Assembly (NCBI RefSeq): GCF_020386975.1
Contig: NZ_JABFNK010000003.1
Coordinates: forward strand, 248,001 to 312,000
DNA: 64,000 nucleotides
Direction: 5' to 3'
Source: Thermococcus bergensis
Lineage (GTDB): Archaea > Methanobacteriota_B > Thermococci > Thermococcales > Thermococcaceae
Below the pieces are notes generated by a model, which made no database searches, was not told where the DNA came from, and worked only from the letters and a program-made list of their open reading frames with translations. A program made the position numbers and the translations under genes. Shown here piece by piece: positions 24,357 to 34,629 of this stretch (its first letter is position 1; the number at the start of each line of letters is the position of its first letter).

Positions 24357-26090
24357 ATGAAAATAGCGGAAGAGGCCGTGGGTATTGTTAAAGGTGAGGC
24401 AAGCGTTATAGGGTACGATTTTTCTGCTCATCCAGAGGTAAACTTGCAGTTTGGAGAGTTCGTTGTTGCCCAAAACAGGAATGGAGAGTGGGTTATCGGC
24501 ACAATCAGAAAGCTCCAAAACATAAATTGGCTCCTCATAAGTGGAAAAAGCACATATCAATCTCTTCAGCTTGATTTGGAGCAATACGGAGAGAGCATTG
24601 AGGACAATGAAGAAGTTATCGCTAGCGTAAGGGTGCTGGGCAAACTCAATTTTAACGGCGAGAGAATTGATGTTTTACCAAACAGAGTCCCAATCCCCAA
24701 TGGAAGAACTGTTTATAGGCTAAGCGACGAAGTCCTCAAGGCAATATACAACCCCGGAGAGGGATACATCAACGTGGGAACTCTCCTCCTAAGGGAAAAC
24801 GTGCCAATATATCTGAACGCTGACGAGCTTGTATCAAGGCATTTTGCCGTTTTGGCAGTTACCGGAGCAGGTAAGTCAAACACCGTTGCAGTGATGATAA
24901 GCCAGATCGTCGAAAAGCTCAGGGGGACGGTAGTTGTCCTAGACCCGCACGGAGATTACGTAAAGCTGAAGCTTCCAGACACTGGGAAGAAATACGTCAA
25001 GATAATAGATGCCAAAATAAGACCTGAAGAAATGGATAGTGAAGAGCTGGCAGACCTGATAGAAGTCGCAAAAAACGCCACCATACAGAGAGAATTTCTA
25101 GCTAAAGCATGGGAAACAATCAAATACGAAAATCCAAACTTGGGTGGGAGAGAACTTATCGAAAAGCTCATGGAGACGATAAACGACTGGATCAGAAATA
25201 AAGCGGCAATTTACTGGGATGAAGGAAAAAAGGACTATCTAACGGAAGAACTCAAATCAGATAGGGTAGAGACGTTAAGGGGAGTTGTTTTAAGGCTTAG
25301 GAGATTTTTGAGAAATTATGGGGGATTATTAACCAGTGAGGACTTAATATCCCAAATTGAGCCTGGAAAGGCAAACGTTATCGACCTCGGGCCCTTAGAC
25401 GAGGGCCAAATGAAAGTCGTTGTCGGAAAACTGCTCCAGGGAATATTTGAGGCAAGAGTAGACTATGAAAAAGCCAGAAAGACTCTTGAACGCATAGAAG
25501 AAGAGCTAAGAGAAAGCAGGGCTGCGAAAACATCAAAACTCGAAGAAGAAATCGAAGAGCTCAAAGAACTTATGAAGAGCATCGAAAAGAAAAGTAAAGC
25601 ACTTGCTGAGCCAATACTCATGATAGTGGAGGAGGCACACATCTTTGCCCCGCAAGGAGAACACAATGATGCCGTGAGGGTTTTGAGCAGAATTGCCAGG
25701 GAGGGAAGAAAGTTTGGAGTTGGGCTTGGAATAGTATCCCAAAGACCAAACAAACTTAATGAAGACGTCTTAAGCCAGACAAACACCAAGATAATCCTGA
25801 GGATTGTAAACCCAAGAGACCAAGAGTATGTCCTAAAGGCAAGCGAGCAGTTGAGCAACGACTTGCTAGCTGACATAGCCTCCCTCGGAAAAGGAGAGGC
25901 AGTTATAGTTGGCCAAGCAATAGCCCTTCCAGCGCTTGTTAAGATTTACAACTTCAAAGAAAAGGGCGGCGATTATGGAGGAGAGGACATAGGAGTTGTA
26001 TCAAGGTGGCGTAAAAGAGCAGAAGAAGAGAAGAGAGAGGAAGAAATTCAGCAGGCTTATGAAGATGAGGGGATAGAGTATGACCTTTAA
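24357..26090 (+). CDS. herA: DNA double-strand break repair helicase HerA
   Basis: This 577-residue hexameric DNA translocase has an N-terminal HAS beta-barrel (residues 1-150), a RecA-like core with Walker [10 protein letters not shown] (near residue 175), Walker [14 protein letters not shown], and the arginine motif [12 protein letters not shown] helical insertion of about 100 residues lies between A and B. It pairs with NurA to resect broken ends. It is the first gene of a four-gene operon with mre11, which it overlaps by 11 bp. Confidence 0.97.
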   Translation: MKIAEEAVGIVKGEASVIGYDFSAHPEVNLQFGEFVVAQNRNGEWVIGTIRKLQNINWLLISGKSTYQSLQLDLEQYGESIEDNEEVIASVRVLGKLNFNGERIDVLPNRVPIPNGRTVYRLSDEVLKAIYNPGEGYINVGTLLLRENVPIYLNADELVSRHFAVLAVTGAGKSNTVAVMISQIVEKLRGTVVVLDPHGDYVKLKLPDTGKKYVKIIDAKIRPEEMDSEELADLIEVAKNATIQREFLAKAWETIKYENPNLGGRELIEKLMETINDWIRNKAAIYWDEGKKDYLTEELKSDRVETLRGVVLRLRRFLRNYGGLLTSEDLISQIEPGKANVIDLGPLDEGQMKVVVGKLLQGIFEARVDYEKARKTLERIEEELRESRAAKTSKLEEEIEELKELMKSIEKKSKALAEPILMIVEEAHIFAPQGEHNDAVRVLSRIAREGRKFGVGLGIVSQRPNKLNEDVLSQTNTKIILRIVNPRDQEYVLKASEQLSNDLLADIASLGKGEAVIVGQAIALPALVKIYNFKEKGGDYGGEDIGVVSRWRKRAEEEKREEEIQQAYEDEGIEYDL

Positions 26091-27408
26091 ATTTGCCCAC
26101 ATTGCAGATGTACATCTTGGGTTTGAGCAGTACAGACTGCCCTACAGAGCCGAGGAGTTTAGAAAAACCTTTGAGACTGCAATAAAAAAGGCAGTTGAGG
26201 AAAAAGTGGACTTTATACTTATTGCGGGAGACCTCTTTCACCGCAGCAACCCAAGCCCCCAGACAATAAAGGAAGCCATAGACATCCTTTCGATCCCAAA
26301 AGAAGAAGGAATTCCGGTTTTTGCAATTGAAGGAAACCACGACAGAACCCAAAAGAGGATTTCCGCATACAATCTTCTAGAATCCCTGGGGTTGATGTAC
26401 GTTCTCGGCTTCAGCGAGGAGAAGAAAGAAAACAAGTATCAGACCACAGAGAAAGCCAATGGAAAGCTAATCGTCAAAGGGGTCTTCGAAAAAGGGAACA
26501 AAAGCCTAGAGATTTATGGGTTGAAGTTCATGAGTGCTGCATGGTTTGAGAGAAACAAGCTGAGCGAGTACTTTAAGCCAAGCGGAGACGCTGTGCTTAT
26601 GCTCCACCAGGGGATAAAGGAAATGATGGACAGCCTGAGACTGGAAACGCAGAGGGACTACTTCGAGATAACCCTCGAAGACCTGCCAGAGGGCTTTCTT
26701 TACTACGCAATGGGGCACATACACAAAAAGTGGCAGACAAACAAAGGATTAGGTGTAGTTGCTTATCCCGGTTCATTGGAGAGGTGGGACTTTGGGGACT
26801 ACGAAATAAGATACAGGTGGAACGGAGAGACTTTTGTTCCCCAAGCCGGAGAGGACAAGGGATTTCTGATAGTTGAAGATTTCAAACCAAGGTTTGTAAA
26901 ACTCGACGTTAGGCCTTTCTACGATGTTAAAATTAAAGCTGACGAAAGGGCTGCAAGGCAGGAGCTCAAAAAGCTGAGCACAAAGATACCAAAGGAAGCT
27001 TTCTTGAGGGTGGACATTGAATGGGAGAGGCCTTTTGACGTGTCTTTTCTCCACGAAATCTTCGAAGTTGAATACCTCCACATAAGAACGAAGTTCAAAC
27101 GACCATCCTTCAGGCCAACCCAAACCACAGATCTAAGAGGGTTCTTTAATCCCCTAGAGCTCAAAATACTCGAACTTGTTGGCGAGAAGGAATTTGAAGC
27201 TTTTGAAGAAGTTATCGAGCTCTTCTTAAGAGGCTCTATACCTGAGAAAGAATCTACGCCCAACAAAGAAGAGAGAAAAGAGGAAGTTAAAGAAAAGGTT
27301 GTTATGAAACAAGAAGAGGGGGAAAAGAAGCCTGAAGAGAAGAAAATCAAGAAGATAAAAAAGCCACCAGAGAAGAAATCGGACTTATTGTCCTGGCTCA
27401 AAGGGTGA
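26080..27408 (+). CDS. mre11: DNA repair nuclease Mre11
   Basis: This 442-residue Mn-dependent nuclease shows the phosphoesterase motifs in order: [32 protein letters not shown] and GHIHKKW. The C-terminal 70 residues are a charged Lys/Glu linker ending in a short Rad50-binding helix, DLLSWLKG. With Rad50 it opens and trims double-strand breaks. The ATG lies inside the herA 3' end. Confidence 0.97.
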   Translation: MTFKFAHIADVHLGFEQYRLPYRAEEFRKTFETAIKKAVEEKVDFILIAGDLFHRSNPSPQTIKEAIDILSIPKEEGIPVFAIEGNHDRTQKRISAYNLLESLGLMYVLGFSEEKKENKYQTTEKANGKLIVKGVFEKGNKSLEIYGLKFMSAAWFERNKLSEYFKPSGDAVLMLHQGIKEMMDSLRLETQRDYFEITLEDLPEGFLYYAMGHIHKKWQTNKGLGVVAYPGSLERWDFGDYEIRYRWNGETFVPQAGEDKGFLIVEDFKPRFVKLDVRPFYDVKIKADERAARQELKKLSTKIPKEAFLRVDIEWERPFDVSFLHEIFEVEYLHIRTKFKRPSFRPTQTTDLRGFFNPLELKILELVGEKEFEAFEEVIELFLRGSIPEKESTPNKEERKEEVKEKVVMKQEEGEKKPEEKKIKKIKKPPEKKSDLLSWLKG

Positions 27409-27414
27409 GAGGAA

Positions 27415-30069
27415 ATGAGGATTGAGAAAATAATAGTGAGAGATTTCCGCTCACATGAGTTCACAAAGGTAACGTTTACACCCGGGATAAACCTGATAAT
27501 AGGACAAAACGGTTCTGGAAAAAGTTCCCTCCTCGATGCGATACTCGTCGGGCTTTACTGGCCCACAAAGCCCAAAGACCTCAAGAAGGAAGACATCCTC
27601 AGGGTGAACGGAAAAAGCACAGAAATAACGGTATTCTTTGAAAAAGATAATGTACGATACCAGCTCCACAGGAACATAACCAGAGGTATAGCTTTCGTCA
27701 AGTATCAAGACGGTGATGAGTGGCATTATGCAACTGAAGCCGGTCAGCAGCCCGTGAGGAACTGGATGGAAAAAATGATTCCCTATGATGTATTTGTGAA
27801 TGCAATATACATAAGGCAAGGCGAAATCGACGCAATTTTAGAGAGTGATGAGAGCAGAGAAAAAGTCGTTAGAAAAGTTCTTGGGTTGGACAAATATGAA
27901 AACGCGTACAACAACCTCCTCGAAGTCAGAAAAGCTATAGACCGGAAGATTAACGCAATTGAGGAGTACCTTACAGCAATGAGGAACATTGACGAAATAA
28001 TAGAGCAAACACAAAAGAACTTGACAGAGGTAATAAAGGGAATAAACGAGATTTCCCCCAAAATCCCGAAACTGAGAGAAAATGCCGAGAGGATAAAGGA
28101 GAGACTCTACCAACTTGACGATCTTTTGGAACAGCTCAATAAAGTAAAAGAAGAGAGAAATGAACTCGAAAAGACTCTCAAAGGGGTAGCAACGAGAATA
28201 AATGCACTGCTTGAATCAATAGATGAGAGGAAAAAGAAAATAGAAGAGCTAAGGAAGAAGCTGGAAAAGCTCGAAGAAATTAAACCCCAAGCCAAGAGGT
28301 ACAAAGAGCTCGAAAAGTTCCAGAGAGAATACAGTGAAGTAAAAGCAAGAATTGAAAAAGAGCTTAAAGGCTACGAAGGAAAGCTTTCTCAGATAGAAGA
28401 AAGACTCAAAGAGCTCTTGCAGAAAGAAAAAGAGCTGAAAGAGCTTGAAGAAAAAATTGGCGGGATAGAAGAAAAGCTTGAAAGCCTGAAGCGGGCTGCA
28501 GAAGAACACGAAGAAGCCACGAGAATCAAGAAGACAATAGAGACCCTAAAGAATAGATTATCCCTTAGCGAGGAGGACATTAAAGTTCTCAAAGACGAGA
28601 TAGAAGAGGCAAAGAGAAGAAGAGACGAAATCCGCGATAGGCTGGAAAAAATTGGGGAAGAAAAAGGAAAACTCAGGAGCCTTTCTGAACAGAGAGACAA
28701 AGCAATAGCAGAACTAATGAAAGCCGAAGGAAAGTGTCCTGTCTGCGGTGCCGAGCTTACAGATGAGCACAGAGAAGAGCTTATCGCAAGCTACAGAGCA
28801 GAAATCGGCGAATACAAAGCAAAGATGAGGGAGCTCGAAGAAGAAGAAAAGAAGCTCAGAGCCGAGCTCGTAAGCATTGAAAAGACTTTGAACAAAGAAC
28901 GCATAGTGATAGAAAACGAAGGAATATTGAAACAGATAAAAGAACACGAGGAAAAACTGGCACAGTTCAACATCAACGAGCTTGAGAAAAAGGCCAAAGA
29001 GTACGAAGAACTCTCAAGGGAGAAAAACCAGCTTGAAGGCAAGCTCAAGGGGATTGTTGAAGAGCTCAAAAAGAAGCCGGTGTTCAAAAGAATGAAGATA
29101 AGCATAGAGGGCAAGATAGAAAACGCCAAAAGAGAGCTTCAGGGATATGAGAACAAACTCAAGGAACTTGGGTTTGAAAATGAGAGCGAACTTAAAGTAG
29201 AGCTCGAAAAATTGAGACCCCTCTACGAGGAGTACCTCAAACTTTTGGACGTTAAAGAAGAACTTGAGAAAGAAGAAGAACGCCTTAGCAGAGAAGAAAA
29301 AGAATTAAAGGTTCTGGAAAAGCAAAAACACAAACTTGAAGCACAGCTTTCACTGCTGGAGGAGAGAGTTGCTGAGCTCGAGAAAAAGTACAACAAAGAA
29401 GAGCACGAAAAGCTGAGAAGAGAATATGTTGAGGCAAGAGAAGCCCTAACGAAGGCAGAAACTGAGCTTGAAAACCTCGAAAAAAGAAAAGAGGAGTTGA
29501 GCAAAAACCTAGAGAGCCTCCAGAAGGAGAGGGAAAACGTTAAGAACAAGAAAAAAGAGCTTGAAGAGCTGAAAAAAGCCAGAGAAAAAGTTCAAGAGCT
29601 CAGAGAAAAGGTCAGGGTATTTAAAAACCTCCTCAAGGAAGATGCACTTGCAAAAGTTGGAGAATACGCGAGCGAAATATTTGAGGAACTAACAGAAGAG
29701 AAGTACTCTGGAATAACTGTGAAGGCAAAAGAGAACAAAGTTGTTCTTGGGGTTATATACGATGGAAAAGAAAGGGAGCTTTCATTCTTGAGCGGTGGTG
29801 AGAGAATAGCCCTCGGTCTGGCGTTTAGATTGGCTCTATCCCTCTACCTTGCGGGAGAGATTCCCCTCCTCATAATGGATGAGCCGACACCTTATCTCGA
29901 CGAGGAGAGGAGAAGAAGGCTCGTGGACATAATGGAGCGATATCTGAGGAAAATCCCCCAGGTAATAATAGTTTCGCACGACGAGGAGCTCAAGGATGCC
30001 GCAGATAGAGTGGTGAGAGTCAGGCTTGAAAACGGCACTTCGAGAGTAGAAGAAGTAGAGGTGGGATGA
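27415..30069 (+). CDS. rad50: DNA double-strand break repair ATPase Rad50
   Basis: This 884-residue SMC-like ATPase has Walker A IIGQNGSGKSSLLDA near residue 33 and long antiparallel coiled coils flanking the zinc hook CPVC near residue 442. Near the C-terminus lie the signature FLSGGERIALGLAFRLALS and Walker B LLIMDEPTPYLDEE. The length is normal. It is separated by 6 bp from mre11 and is directly followed by nurA. Confidence 0.97.
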   Translation: MRIEKIIVRDFRSHEFTKVTFTPGINLIIGQNGSGKSSLLDAILVGLYWPTKPKDLKKEDILRVNGKSTEITVFFEKDNVRYQLHRNITRGIAFVKYQDGDEWHYATEAGQQPVRNWMEKMIPYDVFVNAIYIRQGEIDAILESDESREKVVRKVLGLDKYENAYNNLLEVRKAIDRKINAIEEYLTAMRNIDEIIEQTQKNLTEVIKGINEISPKIPKLRENAERIKERLYQLDDLLEQLNKVKEERNELEKTLKGVATRINALLESIDERKKKIEELRKKLEKLEEIKPQAKRYKELEKFQREYSEVKARIEKELKGYEGKLSQIEERLKELLQKEKELKELEEKIGGIEEKLESLKRAAEEHEEATRIKKTIETLKNRLSLSEEDIKVLKDEIEEAKRRRDEIRDRLEKIGEEKGKLRSLSEQRDKAIAELMKAEGKCPVCGAELTDEHREELIASYRAEIGEYKAKMRELEEEEKKLRAELVSIEKTLNKERIVIENEGILKQIKEHEEKLAQFNINELEKKAKEYEELSREKNQLEGKLKGIVEELKKKPVFKRMKISIEGKIENAKRELQGYENKLKELGFENESELKVELEKLRPLYEEYLKLLDVKEELEKEEERLSREEKELKVLEKQKHKLEAQLSLLEERVAELEKKYNKEEHEKLRREYVEAREALTKAETELENLEKRKEELSKNLESLQKERENVKNKKKELEELKKAREKVQELREKVRVFKNLLKEDALAKVGEYASEIFEELTEEKYSGITVKAKENKVVLGVIYDGKERELSFLSGGERIALGLAFRLALSLYLAGEIPLLIMDEPTPYLDEERRRRLVDIMERYLRKIPQVIIVSHDEELKDAADRVVRVRLENGTSRVEEVEVG

Positions 30070-31392
30070 ATGTACCGCCTCATTTCCAAATATCAAGCAG
30101 ACAAAATCCTCCAGATGCTCAAAGGAGAACTCAAAGAAGTTGAAGGAGCCCTAAAGGGCAGAGTAGATTGGAGACCTCTCCCCGAAAAAAAGGAGAGCAA
30201 AGTTTATGCTGTTGATGGAAGTCAAGGAAAGGCAAGGCTGAGTGGAACAATAATTTATACAGTTGCCTCTTTTGCCTTTGGAAACGGTAAAAGTGCTCGG
30301 CTGGTCTATACAAATGCCATGACATACAACCATGGAATTTCCGACCAGATAATAAGACTTCAAATGGAGACTTTAGAAAACAAGCTCGGGGCGCTAGTAG
30401 GGAATGAGGAGCATATGATTTTGATGGACGGAACGCTCACCGGTTCATTAACAAGACCTCCCGTTTATCCCGAGAGCGTTAAAGGGATAACCACCTTAAT
30501 TCATACGTTGGGAGAAGATAAACTGGGAGAACTCATCAGGGACTTCATGGAGAGGCTCGATGAGCACTATCTCGATTTAGAAAAGCGCCTTGCTGAGGAA
30601 AGGGAGCTCTACAGTGGAGTTATACTCGCGGACGAGGTTATAGATGAATACTCAGAGTTCTACAAAGCAATGGAAGGCAAAGAGATTGTAAACTACGACG
30701 GTGCCCTAAAGAGGTTGAGGGATGCGCTAAAAGCCGAGATTCCCAGAAGTGAGATAATAAAAATGGCCGAAGAGCTGGATGAATACAGTGAGCCAAAGAC
30801 ATTAACCCTTGAAGAGGCAAGAAACACCATTCATGTTGTCCTAGGCTATCTGGAGTACCTCTACTCACTAGAGAAGCTCCTCCAAAGGGAGCTAATCTAC
30901 ATCGCAAAGAGCTTCTACAACAGGAAAATCACGTCAAAACTGGGCATAGATCTCCTTGACGTGCCGTTTATCGATGCATATCTTGTCAAAACGCATGGCG
31001 GAGAACTTCCCGGTTACTGTGTAATATACGACCCGGAAAGGGCTGAAGAAAAAAAGAAAATAGCCCACCGTCTGCCGAGGATTTTGAGGAAATACTTCCC
31101 CACCGTCCAGAGGTTCATAGAAACGGGAGTTCCCTCAGCGTATATAAGAACCATGAAGGGGGGCATCATATACCTGCTCCAATCCAACACCTCAATCAAC
31201 GATGAGCTGATAGCAAAATTGCTGTGGCACGAGAGCAACGGCTATATAAGACCGCTCCAGAGAGCCCACGAAGGGGTAAAAATTGAACAAAAAGCCTTCA
31301 GAGCTGAGCTTGAAGCCCTCATGAACTATCTGAAAAAGAAAGACAAGGAGCTGAGGGTTTTCATAAAATATGGAAGGTCTCCGCTCGAGTGA
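30070..31392 (+). CDS. nurA: DNA double-strand break repair nuclease NurA
   Basis: This 440-residue 5'-3' nuclease of RNase H-like fold has [15 protein letters not shown] near residue 46, with the first catalytic Asp, and [10 protein letters not shown] with the second. It works with HerA to produce 3' single strands for RadA. The ATG directly abuts the rad50 stop, with GAGGTGGGATGA as ribosome site, so translation is coupled. The order herA-mre11-rad50-nurA is the usual one for the group. Confidence 0.95.
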   Translation: MYRLISKYQADKILQMLKGELKEVEGALKGRVDWRPLPEKKESKVYAVDGSQGKARLSGTIIYTVASFAFGNGKSARLVYTNAMTYNHGISDQIIRLQMETLENKLGALVGNEEHMILMDGTLTGSLTRPPVYPESVKGITTLIHTLGEDKLGELIRDFMERLDEHYLDLEKRLAEERELYSGVILADEVIDEYSEFYKAMEGKEIVNYDGALKRLRDALKAEIPRSEIIKMAEELDEYSEPKTLTLEEARNTIHVVLGYLEYLYSLEKLLQRELIYIAKSFYNRKITSKLGIDLLDVPFIDAYLVKTHGGELPGYCVIYDPERAEEKKKIAHRLPRILRKYFPTVQRFIETGVPSAYIRTMKGGIIYLLQSNTSINDELIAKLLWHESNGYIRPLQRAHEGVKIEQKAFRAELEALMNYLKKKDKELRVFIKYGRSPLE

Positions 31393-33129
31393 TCACTCAA
31401 CTCCCCTTCTAACTTTTACCGCAAGCCCCTGCTGGAATATCTTAAGTTCTTTGCCGTTTAACAGGCTTTGTCCGGTTGCCAAAAGCTCATCGTTCTTATT
31501 CACCACAAGAACTTCGTCGTATGGCCTTATAGACTCATCTGCATCAATCACAAACTTCGCAAAGACGTTCTTTCCTCTTCTTGCAAAGGGCTCCGCATCT
31601 TTATTAACAACAACCCTTTTCATTGGATAGGGGAGAAGCTTGTGCAGTCTTCTTGCTCCTTCAATTCCAAGAGTCAAAAGACCGTCTTCCGCTCTAAAAG
31701 TTGCCACGTGCTTGCCTCCAGCTTTTATCTGTCTTGGCATTCCGGTCTTTCTTGAGAGCTCGACAAAAATATCTCTAAAGGCTTCACTCGCTCCTTCGCC
31801 AAACTGATATTCAGCAACAGCCTGAACGTAAAGCTTCGCTTCCTCCTTTGAGGGCTTCTCTATTGTGAAGTCCTCCTCCCCCTCGCTCTGGGCAAACGGG
31901 AAAGTTAAGCTCAGGTATTTTGGAATTTCGCCAAAAATGGGATGGCTGATTGTCTCCGGGAACTTCCCTTTTACCCTTTCAGCTCTTTGCTTTGCCCTCA
32001 AAACTACGGGAGTTTTCATGATCTCCTCACTAACCTTGAAAAAGGCAGAGGCCTTTGTTATCGGCTCGTTCTCCTCGAGGTAGTCCTTGTATTCAAGCAG
32101 CCTTTTGTAAGCGGCAAACATTTTTGGGTGAGACCTTGAACGCTCATCAACTAGCTGCCAGAGGGTTCCCTCTTTTATTGCCTGCTTCACCCGGTTTAAC
32201 TCCTCTCTAATGACCCATAGGTTGTGAAGGGCTAGAAGCCTCGTTCTCTCTTCCTTTGGCATCTCGCGCAGCTCTTGCGGTGTATGGCGAGAACAAACAG
32301 GACACGAGCATGGGAAATACTCAAGCTCTTCAAGCCTCTTGGTTCCTTCAGGTGTCATGTAACGGTCGTCTTTAGCGTAAAGGGCGTAGCTTGCCGAATC
32401 AAAGAGGTCAATTCCCATCGCAACTGCCAGAGCAAATACCATCGGATGCCCAGCGCCGAAGAGGTGAACAGGTCTGTCCGGTCTTAGCCCAATTTTTGAG
32501 GCTATTACAACATCAACCAAATCCCTATAGCGGTAGCTCTCCATCAACGGAACAACAGCACCAATCGGATGGATCTCAAAGTTCATTTCGCTTAATTTTC
32601 TAGCGGCGTAGGTTCTCAGGTCGGGATATGTTGAGCCCTGAACGGTGGCATTCATGGGTATGCTCTTTATGCTCTCAGCCTCTTTTGCTCTCTCGAGTGT
32701 TATCTTAAGGTCCTCTTCAGCTTTCTCCCTTGGAGCATCTGGAATTGTTGGGATGTCAAGAAACGTCCCTATGTCAACGCCTATCTTGTGCTGGAACTCT
32801 ATAATCTCTCTATTGGTAACCTCTACTCCACCATATCTCATAAGTTGGAAGCTTCCGGAATCGACCTCTATTATGCCATCGTAGCCCAAAAGCCTGTGAA
32901 TACCATTTTCAAGGGCTTTCTCTCTCAGCTCTTCGTCTTTGTAAATTATGTAGGAGTTCGTGATTATAATGTCAAAGCCCATTTCTTTGAGCTCTTTAGG
33001 AGCCACTATGAGCTGCTTAGGGTTAACTACGGGCATAATAGCTGGAGTTTCGAGCTTTTTCCCGTTAACTTCAATTTTTCCTATTCTTCCCGCAGCATCT
33101 CGCGCTTTTATCTCGAATTTGAAGTCCAT
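31393..33129 (-). CDS. tgtA: tRNA-guanine(15) transglycosylase (archaeosine synthesis)
   Basis: This 578-residue enzyme exchanges G15 of tRNA for preQ0. The N-terminal catalytic domain has the VDSGSFQLM motif with the nucleophile and base region, and a zinc site in CSCPVCSRHTPQE. A middle domain follows, and the C-terminal PUA domain (RVVVNKDAEPFARRGKNVFAK onward) binds tRNA. The ATG at 33129 follows GGTGAGGA. It converges with nurA with no gap. Confidence 0.96.
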   Translation of the reverse strand: MDFKFEIKARDAAGRIGKIEVNGKKLETPAIMPVVNPKQLIVAPKELKEMGFDIIITNSYIIYKDEELREKALENGIHRLLGYDGIIEVDSGSFQLMRYGGVEVTNREIIEFQHKIGVDIGTFLDIPTIPDAPREKAEEDLKITLERAKEAESIKSIPMNATVQGSTYPDLRTYAARKLSEMNFEIHPIGAVVPLMESYRYRDLVDVVIASKIGLRPDRPVHLFGAGHPMVFALAVAMGIDLFDSASYALYAKDDRYMTPEGTKRLEELEYFPCSCPVCSRHTPQELREMPKEERTRLLALHNLWVIREELNRVKQAIKEGTLWQLVDERSRSHPKMFAAYKRLLEYKDYLEENEPITKASAFFKVSEEIMKTPVVLRAKQRAERVKGKFPETISHPIFGEIPKYLSLTFPFAQSEGEEDFTIEKPSKEEAKLYVQAVAEYQFGEGASEAFRDIFVELSRKTGMPRQIKAGGKHVATFRAEDGLLTLGIEGARRLHKLLPYPMKRVVVNKDAEPFARRGKNVFAKFVIDADESIRPYDEVLVVNKNDELLATGQSLLNGKELKIFQQGLAVKVRRGVE

Positions 33130-33180
33130 TTTCCTCACCACAGAGAATTCAGAATTTGAGTTTAAAAACCTAAGGAGACT

Positions 33181-34239
33181 TCAGCGCAAACTTTGCAAAA
33201 TTCCCAGCAGCGTCCGGAGATAGCCATAGAGGTGGAGAGAAAGATAAAACAGAGCCCAGAACCACAGAAATACTGGAAAGAGAAGGGCATTTAGGAGAGA
33301 ACCTCCCTCAACAACCGTAGGGATAAGAAGGGTAAGCACCTCATAACTTAAGAACAGCAAGAATAAATCAAAGTTTCCCTTTAAGAGCAGTGCAACCGGA
33401 ACTACTACATCGAGAAGAGCAATAAAGTCGCCCAAGATCAGGAAAAAGAGCTCTTTCTCCAGCCCTCCTCCAAGATGCTTTAAATCACCCAGAAACCATC
33501 TCCTCCTCTGCCTCCAAAGTTGTTGGAGTGTTTTTGGCATTCTCGTGTAGACCCTTGCCTTTGGGGCATAGAGAACCTTCCCAAGTTTCTTGAGCTCTTT
33601 TGTTGTTGCGTAGTCCTCAACTTCACTCTCGACAAACCCTCCAATCCGCTCCAAGGCTTCTCTTCTGAAGGCCGAGATTGGGCCGGGAGCAACACTTAGG
33701 TCTTCAAGCTCCTTAGCCCGTCTGAACATAGCAATTCTGAGATGCTCAACGTCCTGAGCTCTCTCCAAGAAAGAGCTTCCCAAGACCCTCACTTGCCCCC
33801 CAACCCCAACAACGTCCATAGAATAAAACCTCTCTACCAGAGATTTCAACGCGTTTGGCGAAAGGATAGAGTCCGCATCGGTGGTAACTATTATTTCACC
33901 CTTTGCTTTTGAGAGTCCGAAGTTAAGCGCTTTTGCCTTTCCTTCATGGGCCTTTCTAAAAACTCTCAGCCTCAGGTCTTTCAAAGAGAGGGCCCTCTCG
34001 AACGTGTCATCTTCACTGCCATCATCAATAACGATAACCTCAAAATCAGGATAATCCTGAGAGAGAGCCGACTTTATGGAGTCCACTATGTTCTCTCCCT
34101 CATTGTAGGCGGGTATCAATACGCTTACAAAAGGGGCAGAGTTTCCGGTTTTATAAGGCTTAACTAGACTAAGGAGGTAGTTAACGAAAAAATAACTATC
34201 CCAGAGGAGGATTATAGCTAAGAGCATCTCAAGCAGCAT
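33181..34239 (-). CDS. Family 2 glycosyltransferase, membrane-bound processive type
   Basis: This 352-residue protein has an N-terminal membrane helix, then a GT-A domain with VSVLIPAYNEGENI, VIDDGSEDDT and TTDADS (the DxD-like metal site). VEDYATTKELKKLG and QRRRWFLGD follow; these ED and Q/RxxRW motifs mark processive enzymes such as NodC, hyaluronan and cellulose synthases. Three or four C-terminal membrane segments follow. It probably makes or extends a surface polysaccharide; the sugar is unknown. It is a single-gene unit. Confidence 0.85.
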   Translation of the reverse strand: MLLEMLLAIILLWDSYFFVNYLLSLVKPYKTGNSAPFVSVLIPAYNEGENIVDSIKSALSQDYPDFEVIVIDDGSEDDTFERALSLKDLRLRVFRKAHEGKAKALNFGLSKAKGEIIVTTDADSILSPNALKSLVERFYSMDVVGVGGQVRVLGSSFLERAQDVEHLRIAMFRRAKELEDLSVAPGPISAFRREALERIGGFVESEVEDYATTKELKKLGKVLYAPKARVYTRMPKTLQQLWRQRRRWFLGDLKHLGGGLEKELFFLILGDFIALLDVVVPVALLLKGNFDLFLLFLSYEVLTLLIPTVVEGGSLLNALLFPVFLWFWALFYLSLHLYGYLRTLLGILQSLR

Positions 34240-34332
34240 GACCTAAATTCTACTTTTGGCTTTTAACTTTTTCAATAGCCGGGCTGTAGAAATCCATAAA
34301 AGCACTCCCCCGAAATAGAAACTGGTGGTAGT

Positions 34333-34629
34333 ATGATCATTTCAAAACCATGCACAACCATGAAGGGAATGATAGTTCAGCCCTATTCGTGGGACAAAGA
34401 GGTCACGATTGATTTAAAAAGGACTGCAGAATGCCTAAAAGATAAAGGCTACGAGGTAAAAAGCGTTATTCCCAAAATGATGGCGATAGCGGTAATAGAC
34501 GGCTACGAAACGAGCATATATCCCAGTGGAAAAATAATCATAAAAGAGCTCACCGACATCGAAGCAAGCAAGGAAATAGCAAAAAAGATAATAGAATGTG
34601 CAGGGCTGTCTGAGCTTCTTGAGGATTAA
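34333..34629 (+). CDS. Small protein resembling one half-repeat of TATA-binding protein
   Basis: This 98-residue protein starts at the ATG at 34333 with GGTGGT upstream. I do not know its family. It reads as strands followed by [20 protein letters not shown] and a final helix [14 protein letters not shown], a layout like the TBP repeat, where a PSGK strand turn and a long helix form the DNA-binding half-saddle. One half alone would have to dimerise. A different helix-grip protein is equally possible. It is convergent with lonB. Confidence 0.6.
   Translation: MIISKPCTTMKGMIVQPYSWDKEVTIDLKRTAECLKDKGYEVKSVIPKMMAIAVIDGYETSIYPSGKIIIKELTDIEASKEIAKKIIECAGLSELLED

Noticed and set aside
24343-24360. 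Five-codon leader peptide before herA (ATG AAG GTG GTA CAA TGA)
   Set aside because: It is too short to support and is explained by the GGTGGT ribosome site of herA.
27783-29549. Several long minus-strand ORFs within rad50
   Set aside because: They are antisense to Lys/Glu-rich coiled-coil codons, giving Ser/Phe/Leu-rich low-complexity products with no family features.
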